This document shows positions 56,544 to 64,000 of a DNA stretch of 64,000 nt, one piece after another. The translations under genes were made by a program, and so were the position numbers. The notes beneath the pieces are model-generated. The model ran no database searches, was not told the DNA's origin, and was given only the letters and a program-made list of their open reading frames with translations. Position 1 is the first letter of the stretch, and each line of letters opens with the position of its first letter. The stretch spans positions 6,447,501 to 6,511,500 of the forward strand of contig NZ_CP048810.1 of the NCBI RefSeq assembly GCF_013347965.1, given 5' to 3'. This DNA is from Pseudomonas bijieensis. GTDB taxonomy: Bacteria > Pseudomonadota > Gammaproteobacteria > Pseudomonadales > Pseudomonadaceae.

Positions 56544-57518
56544 TTACCCATAGGTATTTGACGAAGCGCGTTCATCACGCGGTGTCACACCGAAATAGCC
56601 ACGATAGCTTCTGGTGAAGTGCGCACTTGAACCAAAGCCGCAGAGCGCGCCTATTTTCAGGACGGGTGATGAGGTCTGCTTCAACAACTGTTGTGCCCGG
56701 ACTAACCGCAGCTTGAGGTAATAGCGCGACGGCGAGATGTCCAGATACTTATGAAACAGCCTCTCCAGTTGTCGACGTGAAATACCGACCTTGAATGCCA
56801 ACGCGTTGAGCTCCAGGGGGACATCCAGATTGGCCTCCATCAACACGATAGCCGCTTGTAGCCTGGGTTGATTTGCGCCGAGTGTATGCTTGAGCGGTAT
56901 CCGTTGGTGATCCTGATCATCGCGCATGCGTTCGTACATGAACATATCGCAGATCGCCGCTGCCAACTCACGACCGTGCTCGCGCCTGATCAAGTGCAAC
57001 ATCATGTCCATCGGTGCCGTGCCGCCGGCAGAGGTCAGGTGATTCGTACCGGCGGAGAACAGGTGTGAAGTGATGTCCGCTCCAGGAAACGCTTCGCGCA
57101 TTTGCGCCAGGCATTGCCAATGGACGCTGCACTTATGCCTGTCCAGCAGGCCGGCCTTGCCCAGGGCCCAGCTTCCTGTGCAGATAGCACCCAGTTGCAG
57201 GCCCAGGTCGGCTTGGTGCTGCAACCAACGCATATGTTCATGGCTCACGCAGTCCTGCACATTCATCCCGCCACACACGATCACGGTATTCAACGCCGAG
57301 GCCTGTTCCATTTTGGCGTCGGGCGTTATGTACAAGCCGGCACTGGCACGCACCGGTTTTGCGTTCTTGCCCAGGGTGAACCATCGATATAGCTCTCTGC
57401 CGGATAGCTGATTTGCCATGCGCAAGGGTTCTATTGCCGATGCCAGGGAGATGAAGGTGAAGTCATCCAGTAGAAGGAATCCGACGGATCGTGGGGCAGG
57501 GGGCTGCGAAGTGGACAC
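56544..57518 (-). CDS. GATase1-like AraC-family regulator (GbdR-like)
   Basis: 324 residues from GTG 57518, chosen because GGAGCG stands seven bases upstream. A DJ-1/PfpI-like domain (VGFLLLDDFTFISLASAIEPLRMAN; VIVCGGMNVQD; AICTGSWALGKAGLLD) is followed by AraC HTH (about 230-318). GbdR, CdhR and related regulators of betaine and carnitine catabolism have this layout. Downstream of a second paralogue, 41 bp apart, on the same strand. Confidence 0.88.
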   Translation of the reverse strand: MSTSQPPAPRSVGFLLLDDFTFISLASAIEPLRMANQLSGRELYRWFTLGKNAKPVRASAGLYITPDAKMEQASALNTVIVCGGMNVQDCVSHEHMRWLQHQADLGLQLGAICTGSWALGKAGLLDRHKCSVHWQCLAQMREAFPGADITSHLFSAGTNHLTSAGGTAPMDMMLHLIRREHGRELAAAICDMFMYERMRDDQDHQRIPLKHTLGANQPRLQAAIVLMEANLDVPLELNALAFKVGISRRQLERLFHKYLDISPSRYYLKLRLVRAQQLLKQTSSPVLKIGALCGFGSSAHFTRSYRGYFGVTPRDERASSNTYG

Positions 57519-57559
57519 TGTGTTGCGCTCCTTTTGGATGTTGCGTACCCGTGCAGCTC

Positions 57560-58516
57560 TCATAGTTCGTGGCGACGTTCCCTCGACGGTGGATAACCAA
57601 AAAAAGAGCTGTAGCATTTACTGAAGTGAGGTGTTGAAACAAAGCCGCAGGCGATTGAGACATCGATGATCGTCAGGCTTGAGTTCTGTATCAGGCGCTG
57701 GGCGCCTTTAAGTCGTAATTCCAAGTAGTAGCGCTGTGGAGGGACCCCCAATTGCTCCTGGAAAAGACGTTGCACCTGACGTCTTGATAATTGAACGCAC
57801 TCGGCGAGTTGATCCGGGCTTAACGGCTCCTCCAAGTTACACTCCATCAACGTGATCAGTTCTCGTAGCGGGGCGCTGACCTTGCCATCTTGAACCTGAA
57901 CTGAAGTACGGAACCTGGACTGGTCGTGATCCAACAGGTCAAAAACTGCGTTCGCGACGTTCTGATCAAGCGCTTTATAAAGCCACTTCATCATCATTTG
58001 AAAAGCCCCTGCGGGGCTCGCCGCCGTGAGCCGGTCTCGATCAAATACCACGGCGTCCAACGTGACGTTCGTGTTAGGCGAAAACTCGGATAAAGCGATC
58101 CGTTGTTCTGCGTGAATGGCACAGCGGTAGCCATCCAGCAATCCGGCTTTGCCCAGATACCAGGCGCCATTCCATAGCCCGCCGAGCGCGATGGGCATGC
58201 TGGCGAGTTTGTTCAATAGCTTCACCAACGCCTCAGGCACGACTCTAGGCGTGCGTAACCCTCCGCAGACAATCATCAGATCCAGGGCGGCGATTCTGAT
58301 GTCGGTCAGGGGGGTATCCGGTCTGATGGGGATGGCCAGGTCGCTCATGACTTCGGAGTCGTTGCGACTGAATGTATGCACTTTTATCGCCCCAGGCTGG
58401 ATGAGGTTTGCGGTCACCAGCACGTCCAGGCATTGCGTGAAACACGTCAGGGAGAAGTTCTCAAGCAAGAGAAAACCTATGCTTGATGTTTTATGACCCT
58501 CGATTAACTGGTTCAT
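57560..58516 (-). CDS. Second GATase1-like AraC-family regulator (GbdR-like paralogue)
   Basis: 318 residues from ATG 58516. Same layout (IGFLLLENFSLTCFTQCLDVL; MIVCGGLRTP; LWNGAWYLGKAGLLDG; C-terminal AraC HTH), but the nucleophile region reads LGGLWNGAWYLG instead of AICTGSWALG, so the first domain lacks the C of classical GATase1 sites. Starts 10 bp after dddP and is probably co-transcribed with it. Confidence 0.87.
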   Translation of the reverse strand: MNQLIEGHKTSSIGFLLLENFSLTCFTQCLDVLVTANLIQPGAIKVHTFSRNDSEVMSDLAIPIRPDTPLTDIRIAALDLMIVCGGLRTPRVVPEALVKLLNKLASMPIALGGLWNGAWYLGKAGLLDGYRCAIHAEQRIALSEFSPNTNVTLDAVVFDRDRLTAASPAGAFQMMMKWLYKALDQNVANAVFDLLDHDQSRFRTSVQVQDGKVSAPLRELITLMECNLEEPLSPDQLAECVQLSRRQVQRLFQEQLGVPPQRYYLELRLKGAQRLIQNSSLTIIDVSIACGFVSTPHFSKCYSSFFGYPPSRERRHEL

Positions 58517-58526
58517 CAATCAAGCT

Positions 58527-59873
58527 TCATATCTGTAGAAAGCTGTTATCGAAGGGGTAATGCGTCAGCAACTCATAGCCGGTTTCAGTGACCAATAATT
58601 GGTTCTCCAGCTTGATGCCATCGCGGCCACCCACTTCACCCACGTACGCTTCGACACACAGGGCCATGCCTGCTTGCAGCTCTCCCTCGTATCCGTAGGA
58701 TTCCAGGTCCTCCGGGTAGCGGATACTGGGGTACTCGTCGCACAGGCCCACGCCATGAAACAGCACGCCGTACCGCTGGGCGCGGTAGGACTCTGGCAGT
58801 CGATGCGCCTTGGCGGTGAGTTCCGTGAAGCGCACGCCTGGCTTGACCAGCTCGCTGTTATGGGTGATATGGTCATGGGCAATTCGATACAGGCGCTTCT
58901 GTTCGGCCGTAGGTTCCAGCCCCCCGCAAATCCAGCTGCGGGACATGTCCACGCACATGCCGTAGGTGCCGATCAGATCCGTGTCGAACGACAACAGGTC
59001 GCCGTCGCTCAACACCCGTGGTCCAGACTCCTGGAACCAGGGGTTGGTGCGAGGACCGGAACTGAGGATTCGCGTCTCGATCCATTCGCCGCCGCGGCGG
59101 ATGTTGCCGGCATGCAGTGCGGCCCAGACATCATTTTCGGTCACGCCGGCGCGCATTGCCTGGTGCATTTCAGTCACTGAGGCTTCGCACGAGGCCACCG
59201 CACAGCGCATTGCCTTGATCTCGTCAGGGCCCTTGATCATGCGGGCGAATTCGGTCACTTCCTGGCCGCTGTGCATTTCGATAGCCAAGGCATCCAATGC
59301 GCGCACACCAGCGACTTCGATTCGATCCACCGCCAGCCGGCGGTTGGCGCCGGCGTGTAGGCGCAGCAACTCGTCGATTTGCGCGGCGAAATGCCTGGCG
59401 TGTCGATCCGTATGCTCGCCGGTCTCGAAAAAGAAAAAAGACGCGCCGCTGCGTAATTCCGTCACCAGCGGCAAGTGAGCAGAAAGGTGATCGCAGCCAT
59501 GGAAGTCCCACAGAACAACATGCCCACTGGCGGCGACGAAGCATGCCCGTGCGGGGTTATGGGTCGTCCATAATTGCATGTTGGTGGTATCGGTCGCGTA
59601 GCGGATATTCAGTGGATCGAATAACAGAATGCCGCCCAGGTCACGGGCGACCAACTGATCCACGAGTCGTTGCAATCGGTACGTACGCAGGGTGGGCAAA
59701 TGGGGCGGCTCCAGGCCCAAACGCTCCCACTCCGCAAAAGCCAGGAGAGTGGGGCCTATTTCGACACGGTCGTTGTCATTGACCGAGCCATCTTTTTTTA
59801 ATGCAGTTGCACGCTGCCTGGTCGGGTCGATGCGCCGAGCATTGTCTGGAATCGAAAAAGGTGAGGTTGTCAT
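58527..59873 (-). CDS. dddP: M24-fold DMSP lyase DddP
   Basis: 448 residues from ATG 59873; TTG 59891 would add six. The N-terminal part (RRIDPTRQ..., NDNDRVEIGPT, FDPLNIRYATDTTNMQLW, HNPARACFV) and the creatinase-like C-terminal part follow DddP throughout. Iron ligands correspond to D297, D299, D309, H373, E408 and E423 (SFDTDLIG, CVDMSR, FHGVGLCDE, CVEAY, KLENQ), and D379 is the catalytic base position. As I recall the published structure of Ruegeria lacuscaerulensis DddP, these sites are 295, 297, 307, 371, 406, 421 and 377, a constant offset of two. It should cleave DMSP to acrylate and dimethyl sulphide. Followed after 10 bp by an AraC regulator. Confidence 0.85.
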   Translation of the reverse strand: MTTSPFSIPDNARRIDPTRQRATALKKDGSVNDNDRVEIGPTLLAFAEWERLGLEPPHLPTLRTYRLQRLVDQLVARDLGGILLFDPLNIRYATDTTNMQLWTTHNPARACFVAASGHVVLWDFHGCDHLSAHLPLVTELRSGASFFFFETGEHTDRHARHFAAQIDELLRLHAGANRRLAVDRIEVAGVRALDALAIEMHSGQEVTEFARMIKGPDEIKAMRCAVASCEASVTEMHQAMRAGVTENDVWAALHAGNIRRGGEWIETRILSSGPRTNPWFQESGPRVLSDGDLLSFDTDLIGTYGMCVDMSRSWICGGLEPTAEQKRLYRIAHDHITHNSELVKPGVRFTELTAKAHRLPESYRAQRYGVLFHGVGLCDEYPSIRYPEDLESYGYEGELQAGMALCVEAYVGEVGGRDGIKLENQLLVTETGYELLTHYPFDNSFLQI

Positions 59874-59946
59874 GGTGGCGTCCAGTTTCAATCTGCTGAA
59901 AGGCTCTGCGCGACCAAGCGACTATCGAGCCGGGGGACTTGATAAC

Positions 59947-59977
59947 CCGATCACCGCTTGCGTGGAGCGGTGATCGG
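59947..59977 (-). terminator. Stem-loop after the aldehyde dehydrogenase gene
   Basis: CCGATCACCGCT and AGCGGTGATCGG form a perfect 12-bp stem with a 7-base loop, 40 bp beyond the stop of the aldehyde dehydrogenase on the minus strand. There is no good T-run, but the stem is strong. It separates the three-gene PuuB-DapA-PuuC-like operon from dddP. Confidence 0.6.
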
Positions 59978-60016
59978 TGTGCTGAACGCTGTCAATACAG
60001 CACGTGTTCGATCAGG

Positions 60017-61507
60017 TTACGAAGCATCGATCCAGATGGTTTTCAGCTCGGTGTACTGATCGTGTGCCCAGACGGATTTGTCGCGACCACCAAAGCCAGA
60101 CTCTTTGTAGCCGCCGAACGGCGTGGAGGCGTCGCCTTCACCGAAACAGTTGACCGTGACCACGCCCGCACGAATCTCCCGCGACAGGCGCAAGGCATTG
60201 CGCAGGCTGCCGGTATAGGCGGATGCCGCCAGGCCGTAGACCGTGTCGTTGGCCAGTTCAATGGCCTCGTCGAGGGTACTGAAGCTGGTGACGCTCAGTA
60301 CCGGCCCGAAGATCTCCTCGATAAACAGGCGACTATCACGTTCGACTCCGTCGATGATCGTCGGCTGTACGAACACGCCGGACTCGGTCTCTCCACCTTG
60401 CATCACATTGAGTTTCTGCTCGGCGGCATAGTCCAGATAAGAACGCACCTTTTCGAAATGCGTTTTGCTGATCATCGCACCGAGGCGATTTTCAGGATCC
60501 AGTGGGTCACCCATTTTCCAATCGCGCAGATGCTTGCTGATCAGTTGCAGCAGCTCATCCTTGACGTCTTTATGGACGATCAGCCGTGAGGACGCCGAGC
60601 AGTTCTCGCCCATGTTCCAGAAAGCGCCGGCCGTCACATACTGGGCAACCTGATCAAGGTCTTCGCAGTCATTCATCACCACGGCGGGGTTTTTACCGCC
60701 CAGTTCCAGCACCACGCGCTTGAGGTTCGACTCGGACGCGTACTTGAGAAACAACCGGCCCGTGTCGGTAGAACCGGTGAAGCTGACCATCGCCACATCC
60801 ATGTGCCGGCCGATTGCCTCACCCGCTTCCCGGCCACCGCCAGGGGTAATATTGAATACGCCTGCCGGAATACCGGCCTGATGTGCCAGTTCGGCAACGC
60901 GCAGCGCGGTCAGGGTGGTTTCCTTGGCCGGTTTGACCACGATGGAACAGCCAGCGGCCAAGGAGGGACCAATCTTCCAGGCCAGCATCAACAATGGGAA
61001 GTTCCAAGGCAGAACCAGTCCGACGACGCCGATCGCTTCGCGTACCACCATGGTTACCGCACCGTGGCCGGTCGGCGCGGTGCTGTCGTACACCTTGTCG
61101 ATCAACTCCGCATGCCAGCGCAGGGTATGGATCGTGTCGGGCACATCGACGTTCTGGCATTCGCTGACAGGCTTGCCACTGTCCAGGCTTTCCAGCACGG
61201 CGAGTTCGTGGGCGTTGTCTTCCAGCAATTGGGCGAAACGCAGGAGTACCTGTTTGCGTGCGCCGGGTGACAGCTTATGCCAGCGACCATCCTCGAACGC
61301 TTGCTTGGCGGCAGCCACGGCAACGTCGACGTCACGGGTATCGCACGCCGCTATCTCGGCAAGCGTTTCACCCGTGGCAGGGTTCGTCGTGATGAAGGTT
61401 TTTCCAGAGAGGGCATCGCGGAACTCGCCGTTGATGAACGCCTGGGTAGGAAACTTCAACTGGGCGGCGATGGCCGCGTACTGTTCTTTGGTCAGTAGAT
61501 CAGCCAT
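60017..61507 (-). CDS. Aldehyde dehydrogenase, PuuC/KauB-like
   Basis: 496 residues from ATG 61507 (GGAGG nine bases upstream). ALDH motifs: LPWNFPLLMLAWK, SFTGSTDTGR, catalytic E in LELGGKNP, catalytic C in MGENCSASSR and a C-terminal GGYKESGFGGRDKS. Close in pattern to gamma-glutamyl-gamma-aminobutyraldehyde or 3-aminopropanal-type dehydrogenases of KauB/PuuC. Starts 1 bp after the DapA-family gene. Confidence 0.88.
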   Translation of the reverse strand: MADLLTKEQYAAIAAQLKFPTQAFINGEFRDALSGKTFITTNPATGETLAEIAACDTRDVDVAVAAAKQAFEDGRWHKLSPGARKQVLLRFAQLLEDNAHELAVLESLDSGKPVSECQNVDVPDTIHTLRWHAELIDKVYDSTAPTGHGAVTMVVREAIGVVGLVLPWNFPLLMLAWKIGPSLAAGCSIVVKPAKETTLTALRVAELAHQAGIPAGVFNITPGGGREAGEAIGRHMDVAMVSFTGSTDTGRLFLKYASESNLKRVVLELGGKNPAVVMNDCEDLDQVAQYVTAGAFWNMGENCSASSRLIVHKDVKDELLQLISKHLRDWKMGDPLDPENRLGAMISKTHFEKVRSYLDYAAEQKLNVMQGGETESGVFVQPTIIDGVERDSRLFIEEIFGPVLSVTSFSTLDEAIELANDTVYGLAASAYTGSLRNALRLSREIRAGVVTVNCFGEGDASTPFGGYKESGFGGRDKSVWAHDQYTELKTIWIDAS

Positions 61508-61508
61508 T

Positions 61509-62411
61509 TCAGGCACCTCCAGTGATCTGCGCAATGTTGCGCTTGAGCTCGGTGATGACGCCTTGCAGCGCCTGCTTTTCATCAGGGTCCAGGCCGTGCA
61601 GAGGGGCGCGCAGGCCACCGGTGCGCAAGCCGTTCAGTTCACACCCGTACTTGATGGACTGGACAAACTTTCCGCCTTCCAGAAAGTCCATCAGCGGCAT
61701 CATCGCCGTCATGATGCGGCGGCCTTTGTCGAAGTTTTTTTCGACAACACAGGCCTCGTACAGCGCGACGTGCTCGCGGGGGATGAAGTTGGAACCGGCA
61801 CACACCCAACTGCGGGCGCCCCATGCGAAAAATTCCAGGGCTTGATCGTCCCAGCCGCAAGACAGGGCGATGTGCGGGTATTTGCAGGCCAAACGGTGCA
61901 TCTGAGCCATGTCGCCGGAGCTTTCCTTGATGGCAACGATGTTTTTCACATCGCGGACTTCGTCAAAGAATTCCTCGCCCATGCTCACGCTCATCCGACC
62001 TGGATAGTTGTAAAGCATGATGGGGAGAGCGGCGGCGCGGTCCACCGCCTTGACATGCAGTGCGATCTCTTTTTGCGTCGGCAGTGCGTAGGGCGGCGAG
62101 CCAACCAACAGCGCGTCGGCCTTGATGGCTTTCGCCGCTTCGGCGTAGGCGACCGAGTCTTCAGTGCGGATGGCGCCGGTACCCACGATCAGCGGTAGAC
62201 GACCGCGCAGCACGTCCTTGGCCTGGGCGGCCAGGTCGAAACGCTCCTGAGCGGTGTGGGCATAATATTCGCCGGTTGAGCCACCGATAATGATGCCGTG
62301 CACCTTGGAGTCGACCAGATACTCCAGGACTTCGGCGAAGGCTGTCTTATCGATACTGCCGTCAGAGGTCAGTGGAGTAACGGCCGGTGTGTAAATGCCT
62401 TCAAATTTCAT
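61509..62411 (-). CDS. DapA-family class I lyase/aldolase
   Basis: 300 residues from ATG 62411 with GGAGCG upstream. The Schiff-base lysine is K162 (VAIKESSGD), and Y134/Y136 (LYNYPGR) match the catalytic tyrosine site of DHDPS/NAL enzymes. GGSTGEY replaces the TTGE motif of true dihydrodipicolinate synthase, so this is a catabolic relative (deaminase, aldolase or dehydratase). Between two catabolic genes of one operon. Confidence 0.87.
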   Translation of the reverse strand: MKFEGIYTPAVTPLTSDGSIDKTAFAEVLEYLVDSKVHGIIIGGSTGEYYAHTAQERFDLAAQAKDVLRGRLPLIVGTGAIRTEDSVAYAEAAKAIKADALLVGSPPYALPTQKEIALHVKAVDRAAALPIMLYNYPGRMSVSMGEEFFDEVRDVKNIVAIKESSGDMAQMHRLACKYPHIALSCGWDDQALEFFAWGARSWVCAGSNFIPREHVALYEACVVEKNFDKGRRIMTAMMPLMDFLEGGKFVQSIKYGCELNGLRTGGLRAPLHGLDPDEKQALQGVITELKRNIAQITGGA

Positions 62412-62553
62412 TAATCTCGCTCCAGTTAATGTCACTGCCTATCAAGCGGCGCTGGCTCGATAGAGTCAGCGCAGCCAGTTTTTCAACCAAGGGAGACCAC
62501 GTGCTGAAGATCGAGCAAGTGGTCTTCAACTTCTTCAAGTTTGTCGGGGCGGG

Positions 62554-63873
62554 TCAACTTTCTTTACCGGCTCGGTACTGCCCCCAGCGCAAACTTATAT
62601 TGACGCCTGCTGAAACCAGTGGGGCGGGTGGGTTAGGAGATGGGCCTGGTGATTTCAAGACGAAATCGATGAGTTCAGAGTGTTCCCCAGCCAGCCAATC
62701 CGCCAAGAGTTTGCCGGTGGCGGTGCCGCGGGTAACACCTAGCCCATTGCAGCACAGTGCCCCATAGACATTGGGCGACAGCTCGCCGAAATAACCCATA
62801 TGGTTACGTGAAAGAGCCAGTGCGCCTCCCCAGGTATATTCGAACGTCATCTCAGGCAACATGGGAAAGCGTTGCTCGAAAGATGCCTGATGCCTGGCGA
62901 CAAAGCGTTTCAGATATTTTGAATCGCTGCGGCCGTCGGGGTTAAAGCTGAAACTGTTACGGATCAAAAGACGGTTGTCCGGTGTACGACGTACCGTGGT
63001 ACCGAATGGATCCGCAGGAATGACACCCCAATAAGGCCGGCCGCCGAGGCGAGCCTGCTCTTGTTCGGTCATGGGGCGGGTCAGGCTGGCATAGGTGAAC
63101 ACCGGTAGCATTCGCCCTTTCAGGAAGCCGAAACTCATGCCAAAGGCATTATTGGTCAGGATCAGTTTGTCGGCGGTGATTGAACCCGCGGCGTGCTTGA
63201 GCACCGTCTTCGTGCCGTACTCCACATGAGTGATCGCGGTGTTTTCATACAGCGTCACATTATTGGGGAGGCTGTCGGCCAAACCTTTGACCAGCGCCGA
63301 AGGCTGAAGCAAGGAAGTCCCTGGTGTAAATAACGCCTTGCGGTAGAAATGCGTGCCGATATGTTCGGGCAGTTCGCCAGCCTCGATCATCTGGTAGGGC
63401 TGATCCAGTTTATCGAGTCCGCGACGGTAGGCCTCCAGGACGGCGATGCCTCTTGGTTCAACGGCTGCCTGATATTTGCCGCAATGCTTCATTTGGCAAT
63501 CGATGTTGTGGCGTTCAACCAACTCTTTTAAATAACCCAGGCCACTCAGATTAAGTTTCAGTGTGGTTTTCGCCGTGGCGATATCGCCTATGTAATCCTC
63601 CGCGGCGATGTCATGCGGCAAATCGATAGCGAACCCGGCATTGCGACCGGAAGTGCCAAAGCCCACTTCCTGAGCGTCGATCAACAGGATGGAATCGTCG
63701 GGGAAATGAGCCGCTAGCTGACGGGCGGCGGCAAGCCCTGTAAAGCCAGCACCGACAATCACCCAGCGTGCGCTGCTATGGCCTTGATGGGCGGGCTTGA
63801 TCTGGCGCCCCTTGCTCAAGTGGTACCACCCGCAAGATGGATCATCGGCAGGTAACGAAGATACTTTTAACAT
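62554..63873 (-). CDS. FAD-dependent amine oxidoreductase, PuuB/OrdL-like (DAO family)
   Basis: 439 residues from ATG 63873, which has AGGA seven bases upstream; a TTG at 63894 would add seven. FAD-binding VIVGAGFTGLAAARQLA, then GFGTSGRNAGFAI typical of glycine-oxidase/PuuB enzymes, and the end motif NGLGVTRGTATGKLLADWLAG. It would oxidise an amine or N-alkyl amino acid to an aldehyde or imine for the following DapA- and PuuC-like enzymes. Upstream (63874-64000) no gene is visible. Confidence 0.87.
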   Translation of the reverse strand: MLKVSSLPADDPSCGWYHLSKGRQIKPAHQGHSSARWVIVGAGFTGLAAARQLAAHFPDDSILLIDAQEVGFGTSGRNAGFAIDLPHDIAAEDYIGDIATAKTTLKLNLSGLGYLKELVERHNIDCQMKHCGKYQAAVEPRGIAVLEAYRRGLDKLDQPYQMIEAGELPEHIGTHFYRKALFTPGTSLLQPSALVKGLADSLPNNVTLYENTAITHVEYGTKTVLKHAAGSITADKLILTNNAFGMSFGFLKGRMLPVFTYASLTRPMTEQEQARLGGRPYWGVIPADPFGTTVRRTPDNRLLIRNSFSFNPDGRSDSKYLKRFVARHQASFEQRFPMLPEMTFEYTWGGALALSRNHMGYFGELSPNVYGALCCNGLGVTRGTATGKLLADWLAGEHSELIDFVLKSPGPSPNPPAPLVSAGVNISLRWGQYRAGKES

Positions 63874-64000
63874 TTCAAGATCCTGTTCATTCAACCGATC
63901 CGACGTCAGTCATGCAAAAAAGGGTGCTTGGTCATTTCACGTGTGCTGAGAATCCAACGGACGTAAATGTTAAGTCTTTGCAGTTTCAATTAACGATGTG

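Noticed and set aside
61509..62411. DapA-family gene as the biosynthetic dihydrodipicolinate synthase
   Set aside because: The TTGE motif is replaced by GGSTGEY and the gene is sandwiched between catabolic oxidase and dehydrogenase genes.

Overview
The window is about 60% GC and nearly every base is coding. It carries five REP/REPIN-type loci built on the '[22 protein letters not shown]' family of inverted repeats, a BaeSR-linked RND pump, CbcVW-type betaine transport and GbdR-like regulators. Together these point to a chromosomal segment of a Pseudomonas of the fluorescens group. I saw no rRNA, tRNA, CRISPR array, insertion sequence or phage gene.

Region 1 (1-12015) is a surface-polysaccharide cluster of the ABC-export type. 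It holds a partial membrane glycosyltransferase-like protein, two large two-domain glycosyltransferases (846-3296 and 7825-10002), a Wzm permease, a divergently transcribed Wzt ATPase fused to a carbohydrate-binding domain and a pyruvyl-transferase-like domain, a small 2OG-Fe(II) oxygenase that overlaps both of its neighbours, an SDR-type epimerase/reductase and a rhamnosyltransferase-like GT2.

Region 2 (12078-25254) is envelope stress and efflux. A BamA paralogue is divergent from a CpxRA-like two-component system, with CpxR-box-like sequences on both sides. A conserved hypothetical gene follows, then BaeRS divergent from a complete RND tripartite pump (MFP-RND-OMF).

Region 3 (25532-37788) looks like a catabolic locus for phenolic or stilbene-like compounds: AraC regulator, aldehyde dehydrogenase, extradiol-type VOC dioxygenase, MhpA-like FAD monooxygenase, IclR regulator, FAH-family hydrolase, a carotenoid-oxygenase/lignostilbene-dioxygenase-family gene with a one-base frameshift, an MFS transporter and an outer-membrane MetA/SphA-type channel. 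A TetR gene and a divergent hotdog-fold gene follow, separated by three tandem palindromic operators.

Region 4 (37802-63873) is the most unusual part: a 26-kb island for methylated onium compounds (betaines and/or DMSP). It has a GbcAB-like Rieske N-demethylase pair, a CbcVW-like ABC transporter with a separate ProX-like binding protein, a DgcA-like FMN/FAD/Fe-S demethylase beside glutathione-dependent formaldehyde dehydrogenase and its own EtfBA, a ProC-like reductase, an Ldh-family reductase, a cupin of the DMSP-lyase family, a free-standing PutA-like ribbon-helix-helix regulator, an isopenicillin-N-synthase-like oxygenase, two tandem GATase1-AraC (GbdR-like) regulators, an M24-fold DMSP lyase (DddP) whose metal and catalytic residues all match, and a PuuC/DapA/PuuB-like trio. 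Shared dyads upstream of the Rieske and ProX genes (LysR box), and upstream of the TetR and demethylase/Etf promoters (GTGTACATTT half-site), suggest that the scattered operons form one regulon. The true substrate cannot be read from sequence alone.
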